Assembly: GCA_964511405.1 (NCBI GenBank)
Contig: CAZEFK010000001.1
Location: 1-64,000 of the forward strand
DNA: 64,000 bases
Direction: 5' to 3'
Source: CAZEFK01 sp964511405
Lineage (GTDB): Bacteria; Pseudomonadota; Alphaproteobacteria; Elsterales; Elsteraceae
Part shown: positions 29,532 through 38,055 of the stretch, piece by piece
How positions within the stretch are numbered: the stretch's first letter is position 1
How the letters are laid out: every line of letters starts with the position of its first letter
Position numbers and translations under genes: made by a program
The notes under the pieces: model-generated
Told to the model about the DNA's origin: nothing
Database searches by the model: none
Seen by the model: the letters and a program-made list of their open reading frames with translations, nothing else

Positions 29532-30017
29532 ATGCTGCTGTCCATCCTTGCCGCCCAGCCGGCCGCGGCCCGGTCATTCGACGACCTGCTGGGGGCCGGC
29601 TTCGTCGTCGCCAAGGTTACCACGGTGGCAGGCGACTTCACCGGCTGCCGGCCGAATGCGCGCGTCACCCTGGCCGACGGCCACCGCTTCGCCTGCGGCG
29701 AAACCTATCCGCATTACGCGCTGCGGCCCCGGGTGATGGTGCTGCGCAACCTGGCCACCGGTGATGTCGCAGTGACGATCGACGGACGGGAATATAGCGG
29801 CGGCCTGGAGGAGACCGTGATCACGCCCGCCAGCCGAAAGGTGCAGACCGGCCCCATCCCTGATCCCCAGACGGTGCTCCTGCCGGTCCCGGAGGCGCCG
29901 GGCGCGGTGGCTCCCTTGGTGTCGCAGGAACTGCCGGCAACCCCGGCCATCCCGGTCAGTCCGGCGACCATTCCGCCCGCGCTGCCGTTGCCGACCGCCG
30001 ATGGCCGCCGTCACTGA
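29532..30017 (+). CDS. Small exported protein, Pro-rich C-terminus, unknown
   Basis: Not recognised. The product is about 161 residues with a hydrophobic N-terminus ending AAQPAAARS, two Cys (in FTGCRPNA and RFACGETY) and a C-terminal half rich in Pro, Val and Ala. ATG 29532 leaves no basic residue before the hydrophobic run; extension to an in-frame ATT at 29505 would restore an Arg-bearing signal peptide, and no ATG, GTG or TTG lies between. The gene is divergent from the wzy-like gene and overlaps the convergent 110-residue gene by 7 bp. A role in surface polymer assembly is only inferred from position. Confidence 0.65.
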   Translation: MLLSILAAQPAAARSFDDLLGAGFVVAKVTTVAGDFTGCRPNARVTLADGHRFACGETYPHYALRPRVMVLRNLATGDVAVTIDGREYSGGLEETVITPASRKVQTGPIPDPQTVLLPVPEAPGAVAPLVSQELPATPAIPVSPATIPPALPLPTADGRRH

Positions 30018-30343
30018 CAGGTCAGTTGCAAGATGAAGGGCTTGGTCTCCGTCACGGTGCGCTGCCCGGTGCCGGCGCCGCAGGTGAATTCGACGATCAG
30101 GCTCATGACCAAGCCGGGCGGCGGACGGCCGACGCACAGCTGATCGCGCACCGGAATGCGGCAGGTCATCCGGCCATTGCACAGGGCGCGCACGCTGCCC
30201 GAGGCTGGACATTGGTTCGCCCGGCTGGCCTGCGGCCCGTAAGCTGCCCGCAGAACCTGGATCGCCTTGGCCTGGATGTCCTGGGCGCGCGCCTCGCCGG
30301 CGGCGACCAGCGCCAGCATCAGCGCCAGCCACCGCACCATCAC
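30011..30343 (-). CDS. Small secreted six-cysteine protein, unknown
   Basis: Not recognised. The 110-residue product has a clear signal peptide (RWLALMLALVAAGEARAQ) and a mature part of about 90 residues holding six Cys, in NQCPASG, RALCNG, MTCRIP, DQLCVG, EFTCGAG and the terminal LTCQ, an even number that suggests three disulfides in the periplasm or outside. It overlaps the convergent 161-residue gene by 7 bp and starts 4 bp after the GGDEF-like gene, so it may share that transcript. Confidence 0.72.
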   Translation of the reverse strand: MMVRWLALMLALVAAGEARAQDIQAKAIQVLRAAYGPQASRANQCPASGSVRALCNGRMTCRIPVRDQLCVGRPPPGLVMSLIVEFTCGAGTGQRTVTETKPFILQLTCQ

Positions 30344-30347
30344 GGCA

Positions 30348-31004
30348 TCAGTGGTCGGTGGTGCGCAGCACCGCCATGGCCGCTTGGTCGACCATGGTCA
30401 GGAACGAGGCGCTGGCATCGAGCACCTGCACGTTCCAGGTGAAGCTCACCGGAATCTGGTGATTGACATAGACCACCGGCGAGTCGCGCAGATCGCGGGC
30501 CAGGTCCTCGGCCTTGCGCTCGGTCGCGGCCCGGTCGGAATGCATCAGCACCGCACCGAACTCGTCGGCGCTGACGCGGCCCACGAGGTCGCTGCCGCGC
30601 ACCCGCGCCTGCAGCCGCTGTCCCATCTCCAGGAGCACGGCGTCACCGCCGCGCGCGCCGAAGTGCGACCCGATGTCCAAGAAATTGTCGATCTTCAGGA
30701 ACAGCAGGGTCAGCGGGATCTGATGGCGGCGGCCGAGCAGGTAGGCGCGCTGGCCCTCGCGCATGAAGGCGCGACTGTTGAGCACCAGCGCCACCGGATC
30801 CTCGTCGATGACCCGCATGAGCTGATCGAGCCGGCGCTGGTTCTGCGACAGCTCCTTGGTCAGGTCGGCGATTTGCGCGGCCATGTCGCGCACGGCGCCC
30901 GCCGCCTCGACCGGCAGCGCCGCGAGGTCGATCTTGTCGGTCAGCGCCGCCAGCATCCCCGCGCCCATGTAGTCCTGCTCCGCCATCGTCGCGCCCCAAT
31001 CCAT
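30348..31004 (-). CDS. Degenerate GGDEF protein with intact c-di-GMP I-site
   Basis: A 218-residue cytoplasmic protein: residues 1-70 form a helical, possibly coiled-coil segment, and 75-215 a GGDEF-fold domain. The active-site signature reads S145-A-D-E-F149 rather than GGDEF, and the usual Asn-Asp after the first metal Asp (LKIDNF) is lost, so cyclase activity is unlikely. The inhibitory RxxD is kept as R136-G-S-D139 with the standard five-residue spacing. This pattern is known from c-di-GMP receptors such as PelD and PopA. It lies between polysaccharide genes, so c-di-GMP control of assembly is a reasonable inference. Confidence 0.85.
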   Translation of the reverse strand: MDWGATMAEQDYMGAGMLAALTDKIDLAALPVEAAGAVRDMAAQIADLTKELSQNQRRLDQLMRVIDEDPVALVLNSRAFMREGQRAYLLGRRHQIPLTLLFLKIDNFLDIGSHFGARGGDAVLLEMGQRLQARVRGSDLVGRVSADEFGAVLMHSDRAATERKAEDLARDLRDSPVVYVNHQIPVSFTWNVQVLDASASFLTMVDQAAMAVLRTTDH

Positions 31005-31037
31005 CCCACGCCGTTCAGGTCAACCCTCGTAACGGAA

Positions 31038-31055
31038 CCGTATCGAAACATACGG
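31038..31055. repeat. Short inverted repeat before the GGDEF-like gene
   Basis: CCGTAT and ATACGG form 6-bp perfect arms around CGAAAC, 34 bp upstream of the degenerate GGDEF gene and 48 bp after the sugar-phosphate transferase stop. It could be an operator or weak hairpin; the 98-bp gap is more AT-rich than its surroundings. Confidence 0.35.
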
Positions 31056-31102
31056 GAATGCTGTCGCTTTTATCTACCTCGTCCACGCGGATCTGCTTAG
31101 TC

Positions 31103-32548
31103 TCAGAATGCGTTCTTCATAGTCAAAACCTGGGCCACCGTCATTAGCAATATTCGCATATCGAACAGAACGGACCAATTGTCTATATAATATAGGTCAA
31201 ACTCAACGCGTTTTGCCAGCTTGTCCCGGGTGTCGGTCGCCCCCCGATAGCCGTTGACCTGGGCCCATCCGGTGATGCCCGGCTTGACCCGATGCCGGTG
31301 CGCATAGTCCTCGACGATCTCGTGGCCCAGCAGATTGCCCGTCCGCATCGACACCGGATGCGGCCGCGGGCCGACCAGCGACATGTCGCCACGCACGACG
31401 TTGAACAGCTGCGGCAGCTCGTCCAGGCTGGTCTTGCGCAGGATGCCGCCGATCCGGGTGATCCGGCTGTCACCGCGCCGGGTCTGGACGGCGCCGCCGG
31501 CGTCGCCGGCCTCGAAGCGCATGGTGCGGAACTTGAAGACATCGATCTCGGTGTTGTTGAAGCCCAGTCGCTTCTGTCGGAACAGCACCGGGCCCGGGCT
31601 ATCGAGCGCCACCGCGGCCGCCACCGCAGCCATGACCGGCAGCAGCGCCAGCAACAGGATGCTGCCGATCACCTTGTCCTCCACGGTCTTGATCACCCGC
31701 CGCCATTGACCGAGCGGCCGGTCGGCCACGCGCATCAGCGGCAGCGCCCCGATATAGCCGAGCGGCCGCCGCAGCAGGTGGAACCCGATCAGATCGGGGC
31801 ACAGGGTGATGTCCACGGCCAGGGCCTTGAGCACCCGGAACACCTCGATCAGCCGTCGTTCGGCCGACCAGGGCAGCGTGACGATGACCCGGTCGATGCG
31901 GCGGGTCTTGCCCAGCTCCACCAGGTCCGCGATGGTGCCCATCGGCATCGTCGCGCCCGGATCCAGGCGGGTCAGGCGGTCGTCGAACACCCCGATGACT
32001 TCCACGGTCACGTCGTCCGAGGCCTGCAGGAAGACGGCCAGGCGGTCGGCGAGCTTGCCCGCCCCCACGATCGCAATCGATTCGGTCAGGGCCCCGGACG
32101 CCGACAGCCGGCGGACATGGTGGACCAGGGCCAGCCGGCCGGCCAGCAGGAGCCCCAAGGTCAGGGCGAACCACAGCGCCCCCCAGATCCGCGACACCGC
32201 ATCCAGCGATTTGGTCGCGAACCCGACCACCAGCAACGATCCAGCCAGCATCATCGTGCAGAGGGCGGTGGTCCGCACCGCCTGATCGGCCGACATCACG
32301 GTGGCCGACCGGTATTCGCCGAACCGCTCGAACAGCAGCGGCGTCAGCAGGGTCCCGATGACCACCGCGCGGCCGTACTCGGCCCAGAAATCCGGCGCGA
32401 AGCTCATCGGATACAGGACATAGGCCAAATAGCCCGCGACGGCGACCACCATCAGGTCGAACAAGCGGGTGGCATCGGTCGTGAACGGAATGAAGTCGAT
32501 GCCGAGGAGGGTCGGCCGTTCGGCGGAGGTGGTGGACTCGGCGATCAT
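31103..32548 (-). CDS. Polyprenyl-phosphate sugar-1-phosphate transferase (WcaJ-like)
   Basis: Initiating enzyme for the exopolysaccharide: it transfers a sugar-1-phosphate, commonly glucose or galactose, to undecaprenyl phosphate. The 481 residues show four or five N-terminal helices, a Rossmann-like central part (SIAIVGAGKLADRLA), a further membrane helix at about 280-300, and the C-terminal bacterial sugar transferase domain with GPVLFRQKRLGF, KFRTMR, KTSLDELPQLFNV and LVGPRPHP. Which sugar is loaded is unknown. A perfect TATAAT lies about 135 bp upstream. Confidence 0.92.
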   Translation of the reverse strand: MIAESTTSAERPTLLGIDFIPFTTDATRLFDLMVVAVAGYLAYVLYPMSFAPDFWAEYGRAVVIGTLLTPLLFERFGEYRSATVMSADQAVRTTALCTMMLAGSLLVVGFATKSLDAVSRIWGALWFALTLGLLLAGRLALVHHVRRLSASGALTESIAIVGAGKLADRLAVFLQASDDVTVEVIGVFDDRLTRLDPGATMPMGTIADLVELGKTRRIDRVIVTLPWSAERRLIEVFRVLKALAVDITLCPDLIGFHLLRRPLGYIGALPLMRVADRPLGQWRRVIKTVEDKVIGSILLLALLPVMAAVAAAVALDSPGPVLFRQKRLGFNNTEIDVFKFRTMRFEAGDAGGAVQTRRGDSRITRIGGILRKTSLDELPQLFNVVRGDMSLVGPRPHPVSMRTGNLLGHEIVEDYAHRHRVKPGITGWAQVNGYRGATDTRDKLAKRVEFDLYYIDNWSVLFDMRILLMTVAQVLTMKNAF

Positions 32549-32683
32549 GGGGGTGGGGTGGACCGATCTCGTTGGGCAGCCCGGCAGCCGCCTTCCCCCG
32601 CTTCCGTCGCACGCCGGCCTAAAGTTTGGGTAAAGGCCGCAGCCGTGCCGCGTGATGGTCGCAGCCTGCCGAATGATATAGAT

Positions 32684-32718
32684 ATTATACGGCCACGCCG
32701 CCGCGATCCAGCGGCGTG
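32684..32718 (-). promoter_or_regulatory. Hairpin and TATAAT box between OPX and transferase genes
   Basis: On the minus strand, the OPX stop is followed within 5 bp by a hairpin (32694-32718) with 8-bp perfect arms, CACGCCGC and its complement, and a 9-nt loop, lacking a U-run. Next comes a consensus -10 box TATAAT (32684-32689) in an AT-rich run, a plausible promoter for the transferase gene starting at 32548. No good -35 is seen. Confidence 0.45.
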
Positions 32719-32722
32719 ACGG

Positions 32723-33553
32723 TTACGGAGCCGGCGCTGGGGCCGGGGTCGCGGTCGTCGTCGTCCCGCCCGTGGTGGTGTTGACCGTGGTGCTCGACGA
32801 CGATCCGGTCTGGTAACTGACGCTGGCGCTGCCCGGAACCGGCAGCGCCTGGCGGATATATTGGTCGACCCAGGCGTCGAGCGCCGCGACATGCGAGCGT
32901 GGCACGACCACGATGTCGAGCGGATGCAAGGGCACGTCCTGGCTGAGATCGCGGCCGTGCATGGCCTTGTCCAGATCCAGCGCGAACGCCATCCGGCGAC
33001 CGCCCGGCCCGCCGCGGATGACCACGATCTCATTGCCGCGCGCCGTCGGCAGCAGCCCGCCGGCGGCGACCACCGCCTGCAGCACGCTATGGACGCCCTG
33101 CAGCTCCAGATAGCCGGGCCGCGCCACTTCGCCGCCCACGAACACGCGTTGGGATGGGGCCGTGCGCAGCAGCACCGAAAAGTTGGGATTGGCCAGCTTG
33201 CCCTCGGGGCCGATGTACAAGCCCATCAGCTCCTCGGTCAGCTCGTCGGTCGAGAGCCCGGCGGCATGCACCTGATCCGGCAGGCCGGGCACGTTGATCA
33301 TGCCGTCGGGCTGGACCAGGGCCAGCGTGCTGAGGTCGGTGTGGACGAGATGCCGGATCTCGAGCTGGTCGCCCGGCTGCAGGCGATAGGGCTCGGACGC
33401 GGCCGCGCGGTCCGCCGCCAGCACCTCGGCGAGCGGGGTCGGCGTGGTCAACGCCGGCGCACAGCTGCCGAGCATCGCCGCAACGACCAGCACGGCCAGC
33501 CGGTACGCGATCCGTATCGTCCTGTCGCAGGGCATGGAAACGGATTGACGCAT
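32723..33553 (-). CDS. Polysaccharide export lipoprotein (OPX, Wza-like)
   Basis: Outer-membrane polysaccharide exporter of 276 residues. The signal peptide ends in a lipobox, AMLGSC, predicting an N-terminal lipid anchor. The Poly_export domain (about 55-140, with YRLQPGDQLEIRHL) and a SLBB-type domain (QRVFVGGEVARPGYLEL) follow. The last 35 residues are a Thr, Ser, Pro and Ala-rich low-complexity tail, unusual for the family. It is divergent from the chain-length protein, its expected partner in the export channel. Confidence 0.92.
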   Translation of the reverse strand: MRQSVSMPCDRTIRIAYRLAVLVVAAMLGSCAPALTTPTPLAEVLAADRAAASEPYRLQPGDQLEIRHLVHTDLSTLALVQPDGMINVPGLPDQVHAAGLSTDELTEELMGLYIGPEGKLANPNFSVLLRTAPSQRVFVGGEVARPGYLELQGVHSVLQAVVAAGGLLPTARGNEIVVIRGGPGGRRMAFALDLDKAMHGRDLSQDVPLHPLDIVVVPRSHVAALDAWVDQYIRQALPVPGSASVSYQTGSSSSTTVNTTTGGTTTTATPAPAPAP

Positions 33554-33619
33554 CTTGATCGATACCCGATGGTGACTGCGGCAGCATTTGAAATCAAACG
33601 ATAAATTCCGGAGTCGGCA

Positions 33620-35092
33620 ATGACGGTCGCCGCCGAAGCCAGCCCGATGATCTCGCTGCGCGAGATCTTAAGTATTGGTTTCCGCGATAAGTGGAAAATC
33701 GTTGTGGCGGCGCTGCTGCCGCCGGTGCTGGCGGTGGCGTGGGCCTTCATGCAGACGCCCATCTACGAGGCCTCGTCGAGCCTGCTGATCAAATCCGGGC
33801 GCGAATATCAGGCCCGCGACGATTCCGGCCAGGCCACCCAGGCCGCGCCGTCCTCGACCAAGCTCGAAGCCATCAACTCCGAAATCGAGATCATGACCAA
33901 CCGGGCTGCGGTCGAGGCCGTGATCAACAAGGTCGGACTGGACACGATCTACCCGCATCGCGGCATGGGTGCGGCGATGTCGCTCGACGCCGCCGTTCAG
34001 GCCTTCTGGCACGCGCTGGCGGTCGTCGTGGTCAAGCAGTCCGACGTGATCAACGTCAGCTTCGACCATCGCAGTCCGGCGACCGCGACCAAGGTCGTCG
34101 AGGCGGTGCTCGAGGTCTACAAGGCCAAGCACGCCGACGCCTTCGCCGAGTCCCGGTCGCAGTTCTTCAGGGACCAGATCGACCGCGACACCCAGGATCT
34201 GCAATCGCTCGAGGCACGGCGCGAGAAAATCCGCATCGCCAACCGCATCTTCAATGTCGAGCAGCAGCGCGCGGCCCTGTTCACCCAAGAGGCCCAGGCC
34301 CAGCGCGACCTGCAGGACGCCCAGGCGCGCAAGGACGAGCTGCAGAAGCGGGTGGCCTTCCTGACCACCGCGCGCGCCAAGGTGCCGACCCAGGATGTCG
34401 AGACCGAGACCGACAAGAACGATGGTATCGCCGCGATCCAAAGCCAGCTCCTGGACCTGAAGCGGGCCGAGAGTCAGCTCCTCACGCTCTATCAGCCGGA
34501 TCACCCGCAGGTGGTGGAGACCCGCCGCCAGGTCGGCATGGTCCAGCAGCGCCTGGCTCAAGCCTCGCAGCCCTTCGAGCGCCGCCGCACCGCGCCCAAC
34601 GCCCTGGCCACGCAGATCGACCAGGAGCTGATCATGGATCAGGCCGAGCTGGTGCCCCTGGACGACAAGATCGCCGGCTACCAAAAGGTCATCGCCGGCG
34701 TCGCCCAGGAGCTGAAGCGGCTGGAATCGGCCAATACGCAGCTCACGAGCATCAACCGACGGATCGACGCGCTCGAAACCAACCTCAAGCAGGAGCGCGA
34801 CAAGTTCGAGACGGCACGGGTGCAGGAAGACCTGGACCGCGAGAAGGTGGTCAGCGTCAGCGTGATCCAGCCGCCGGTCGCGAGCTCGTTGCCGGTCAAG
34901 CCGCGAAAGGGGGTCTACGCCGCCGGCGGCGTGGTCGGCGGGCTGCTGGCCGCTGCCTTCACGCTGATCGTGCTGGTCGTGTCGCGCAATACGTTGATCT
35001 CCGCCGAGAGCGTCGAACGGATCCTGGTGCTGCCGGTGCTGGCCACCGTGCCCGAGGTGAGCGCGACCGTGCCCGAGCGCAAGGCCGCGTGA
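33620..35092 (+). CDS. Polysaccharide co-polymerase/chain-length protein (Wzz domain)
   Basis: Inner-membrane protein of 490 residues that governs polymer length and couples synthesis to export. Two membrane helices (about 30-48 and 435-458) flank a periplasmic region of roughly 380 residues with long coiled coils (about 185-250 and 340-410). The Wzz start ISLREILSIGFRDKWKIV and the pre-TM2 Pro-rich LPVKPRKG are typical. It lacks the C-terminal kinase domain of Wzc; the CpsD-like protein 2 kb downstream may be its split partner. Confidence 0.9.
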   Translation: MTVAAEASPMISLREILSIGFRDKWKIVVAALLPPVLAVAWAFMQTPIYEASSSLLIKSGREYQARDDSGQATQAAPSSTKLEAINSEIEIMTNRAAVEAVINKVGLDTIYPHRGMGAAMSLDAAVQAFWHALAVVVVKQSDVINVSFDHRSPATATKVVEAVLEVYKAKHADAFAESRSQFFRDQIDRDTQDLQSLEARREKIRIANRIFNVEQQRAALFTQEAQAQRDLQDAQARKDELQKRVAFLTTARAKVPTQDVETETDKNDGIAAIQSQLLDLKRAESQLLTLYQPDHPQVVETRRQVGMVQQRLAQASQPFERRRTAPNALATQIDQELIMDQAELVPLDDKIAGYQKVIAGVAQELKRLESANTQLTSINRRIDALETNLKQERDKFETARVQEDLDREKVVSVSVIQPPVASSLPVKPRKGVYAAGGVVGGLLAAAFTLIVLVVSRNTLISAESVERILVLPVLATVPEVSATVPERKAA

Positions 35093-35114
35093 CCGCCGGC
35101 GCCCCGCACTGCCG

Positions 35115-36068
35115 ATGACCGAAACAGTTGCCGTGTCGCCCGTTGCGGTGTCGGTCGTGATCCCGACCTACAACCGTCCCGACCTCCTGGCTGCTGCGGT
35201 CGCCTCGGTGCGCGCCCAGTTGCTGCCCGGCGTCGGGTTCGAGATCGTGGTCGTCGACAATTCGCGGGACGCCAATGCCGCCGCGGTGGTGGCTGCCTTG
35301 GGCCAGGGACCGGGCCCGGCGGTGCGCTACCACGCCGAACCGCGGCCGAACATCGCGCGGGCGCGCAACGCCGGAATCCGCGCGGCCGCGGGCCGCTACG
35401 TCGCCTTCCTGGACGACGACGAGGTCGCCGAGCCGGGCTGGCTGGCAGCCCTGGTCGCCACGCTGGAGGCGAGCGGCGCCGACGCCGTGTTCGGCCGCGT
35501 GGTCGCCGACTTCCCGGCCGGGGCGCCGGACTGGGATCCGGACGGCCGCCGCTTCACCCGGTCCCTCGACCGCGCGTCGGGCACGCCGCTGACCACCCGG
35601 CACGACACCGCGCTGAGCGGGCGCTGGCTGGGCACCGGCAACAGCGTGATGCGGGTCGCCACCTGCTTCGAGGACCCGGAGCCGTTCGATCCCCGGTTCG
35701 GCGGCAGCGGCGGCGAGGATTTCGACCTGCTGACCCGGCTGGAGCGGCGTGGCCGACGCTTCGCGTGGTGCCGCGAAGCGGTCGTGCGCGAGCTGTGTCC
35801 CGCCGACCGGACCACCCTCGCCTACATGACCTACCGCAGCTTCCGCAGCGGCCAGACCTATGCCGCGGTCAATCTCAAGAACGCCGACCGCCCGGCGGCG
35901 GCGGCCCTCGACCTGCTGGGCCGGGCGCTGGCGCAGATCGCGACCCTGGCGCCGACCCTGGCGGTGACGAGCCTGCTGCGGCTACCCTCCCGTCACCGGG
36001 CGCGGCTGCGACTTGCTGCCGCATCTGGCCGATTCTGCTGGTGGCGTTTACCCCGCGCTTACAGTTGA
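35115..36068 (+). CDS. Family 2 glycosyltransferase
   Basis: GT-A glycosyltransferase of 317 residues. The donor-binding start is SVVIPTYNRPDLL, with FEIVVVDNS after it, the metal site is in VAFLDDDEVAEPGW, and GGEDFDLLTRLERRG supplies the catalytic acidic residue. No convincing membrane helix is seen. It begins 22 bp after the chain-length gene on the same strand and would add a later sugar of the repeat unit. Donor sugar and linkage are unknown. Confidence 0.9.
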   Translation: MTETVAVSPVAVSVVIPTYNRPDLLAAAVASVRAQLLPGVGFEIVVVDNSRDANAAAVVAALGQGPGPAVRYHAEPRPNIARARNAGIRAAAGRYVAFLDDDEVAEPGWLAALVATLEASGADAVFGRVVADFPAGAPDWDPDGRRFTRSLDRASGTPLTTRHDTALSGRWLGTGNSVMRVATCFEDPEPFDPRFGGSGGEDFDLLTRLERRGRRFAWCREAVVRELCPADRTTLAYMTYRSFRSGQTYAAVNLKNADRPAAAALDLLGRALAQIATLAPTLAVTSLLRLPSRHRARLRLAAASGRFCWWRLPRAYS

Positions 36069-36106
36069 TAGGCTGATGTACCCCGGGGGCCGCCGCCAGG
36101 GATGAC

Positions 36107-37249
36107 ATGTACGCCGCGTTCTTCGGACTTGAGCGCCTACCGTTCGACGGCTCGCCCGATCCGTTCTTCCTGTTCGCCAGCCCTGCGCACAAGGAAGCGA
36201 TGGCCGCGATCGCGTGCGGCCTGGAGATGGGCAAGGGCCTGACCCTGATCACCGGGGAAGTCGGGCTGGGCAAGACGACGCTGCTGCGCGCCTACCTGGC
36301 CGAAGTCGACCGGGCGCGGTTCGATGTCCTGTATCTGTTCCATCCGCGCATCACGTTCGACGAGCTCCTGGAGCTGATCGCCGCCGAGATCGGCGCGCCG
36401 CCGGCAACCAGCGAATATTCCCGCCTGGGCCGGGTCCAGCAGCATCTGGTCGAGCGTTATGTGGCGGCCCGGCGCCGCCTGGTGGTCGTCGTCGATGAAG
36501 CGCAGCGGCTGTCTCGCGATACCCTGGAAGGCCTGCGGCTGCTGTCGAACCTGGAAAGCAACGACGAAAAGCTGATCCAGATCGTGCTGGTCGGGCAGCC
36601 CGAGATCGAGGCCATCCTGGCCGAACCGGGCATGCGACAGCTCAACCAGCGCATTGCCTTGCGCGCCCGGCTCGCCCCGCTGAGCCGCGGTGAAGCCGCC
36701 GCCTACATCCGCCACCGGCTGACCCGCGCCGGCGCCGGCGATCCCGACCGGGTGCTGGCGCCGGCCGCGCAGCGCGTTTTGGTCGACCATGCCGGCGGCG
36801 TGCCGCGCGTCATCAACATCATCGCCGACAATGCCCTGCTCAATGCCTATGGCACCGACCAGCGGCCGGTTTCGGCCCCGCTGATGCGCGCCGTCATCGC
36901 CGAGCAGGTCGGCCTGGGCGCCCCGAGGCACCGCCGGCTCCCGCCGCGCCTGCGCCCGAGCTGGCGCGCGGCCGCCGGGCTTGCCGCGGCAACCGGGTTG
37001 GCGGCCGGGGTGATCGTCGTCGCGCCATCGCTGCCTGGCGCCATCGAGGCGCGCGTCTCCGCCGTGCTGGGCGAGGCCTGGCAGGCGCGCCCGACGGTGG
37101 CCTGGGCCGATCTCGAGCCTGGCTCGGGGCATGGCTCGGCCGCGCGTCCTCAGGCACCGACCCTGGTCGTGACGCTGCCGCGCCGTCCGGCGAGCCTGCA
37201 AGCGGCCTCCGGCCAATCGGCCACGGCTGACATGTCGGCGATCCCGTGA
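36107..37249 (+). CDS. ExeA-type AAA ATPase of the polysaccharide locus
   Basis: ATPase of 380 residues of the ExeA/GspA-like AAA group that often accompanies exosortase-type exopolysaccharide loci. Walker A is G50-EVGLGKTT58, Walker B is RLVVVVDEAQ, and GVPRVINIIADNALL is the sensor-2 region. A single membrane helix lies at about 286-307, followed by a periplasmic tail of 70 residues without a recognised peptidoglycan-binding domain. Its stop overlaps the GTG of the CpsD-like gene by 4 bp. The exact task in polymer export is unknown. Confidence 0.86.
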   Translation: MYAAFFGLERLPFDGSPDPFFLFASPAHKEAMAAIACGLEMGKGLTLITGEVGLGKTTLLRAYLAEVDRARFDVLYLFHPRITFDELLELIAAEIGAPPATSEYSRLGRVQQHLVERYVAARRRLVVVVDEAQRLSRDTLEGLRLLSNLESNDEKLIQIVLVGQPEIEAILAEPGMRQLNQRIALRARLAPLSRGEAAAYIRHRLTRAGAGDPDRVLAPAAQRVLVDHAGGVPRVINIIADNALLNAYGTDQRPVSAPLMRAVIAEQVGLGAPRHRRLPPRLRPSWRAAAGLAAATGLAAGVIVVAPSLPGAIEARVSAVLGEAWQARPTVAWADLEPGSGHGSAARPQAPTLVVTLPRRPASLQAASGQSATADMSAIP

Positions 37250-38028
37250 GCCGGCTGTTCGACGCCCTCGAGCGGGCCCGGCGCGACCGCGCCGTGCCGG
37301 CGCTGGCCGAAGGGCCGGCCGCGCCGATGGATCTCGGCCTCAAACCCGTCGACCTGGGCATCGCGACCGAGCTGCGTCCGCGCCCGGCGGCGCGGCCCGC
37401 GCCGCGGACGCTCGGCGTGCAGCGCGAGATGGCTTCGCTGCTGGCCGCCATCCGCCCCGTGCTCGACCAGCAAGGCTCGCTGATCGTGCATTTGACCAGC
37501 ACGCTGCCGCGCGAAGGCACGTCGACGATCGCCCGCGAGCTGGCGACGGTCGCCGCACGCCAGGACTGGTGCAAGGTGCTGATGTTGGACGCCGCCGGGC
37601 TCCGGCCCGCCAGCAGCGGCGGTCCGTCGGCCGGCGCCGGCCCCCCGCTGCTGGGCAGCTTCATGGCGCGTGGCGAGATCGCGCCGATACCGGTTCTGGC
37701 CGGACGCAACCAGATGTGGACCGCCGACCTGGTCGCCCCCAATTCGAGCTCGCCACCGGTGCAGTCGGTGCGCGACCTCTACACGGCGCTGCGCCAGCGC
37801 TACACGCTGGTGCTGGTCGACTGCCCGCCGCTCATGTCGGTCATGGAGATCGCGGCACTGTCCGAGGTGGCCGACGGCGTGATCCTGGTGGTCGCCGCCG
37901 AATCCACCCGCGTCCCGGTGATCCAGCGCGCCCGCGCCAATCTGGAAGCCGGCGGCGCCACCATCCTGGGCGTCGTCTTCAACAAGCGACGTAACTACAT
38001 CCCGTCGTTCCTATACCGCTATATCTAG
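37246..38028 (+). CDS. CpsD/CapB-like protein with degenerate Walker A
   Basis: A 260-residue relative of bacterial tyrosine kinases that pair with Wzz-type proteins. The Walker A site reads S85-T-L-P-R-E-G-T-S-T94, so the essential Lys is Thr92; the Walker A' region (KVLMLDAAG) and Walker B (LVLVDCPPLMS) are kept. The C-terminal Tyr cluster is reduced to three Tyr in RRNYIPSFLYRYI. ATP hydrolysis and autophosphorylation are doubtful, leaving a structural or regulatory role. GTG 37246 overlaps the ATPase stop by 4 bp. Confidence 0.84.
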   Translation: MSRLFDALERARRDRAVPALAEGPAAPMDLGLKPVDLGIATELRPRPAARPAPRTLGVQREMASLLAAIRPVLDQQGSLIVHLTSTLPREGTSTIARELATVAARQDWCKVLMLDAAGLRPASSGGPSAGAGPPLLGSFMARGEIAPIPVLAGRNQMWTADLVAPNSSSPPVQSVRDLYTALRQRYTLVLVDCPPLMSVMEIAALSEVADGVILVVAAESTRVPVIQRARANLEAGGATILGVVFNKRRNYIPSFLYRYI

Positions 38029-38055
38029 GAGCGTGTCGGCGACACGCCCCTAGGA
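38025..38055. terminator. Inverted repeat between convergent genes
   Basis: The stop codons of the CpsD-like gene (plus) and the receiver gene (minus) sit in the two arms of a nearly perfect inverted repeat running CTAGGAGCGTGTCG, one base, then its near complement. An 8-bp perfect core (GCGTGTCG) should fold on either strand, so it probably ends transcription both ways, although no U-run is present. Confidence 0.6.
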
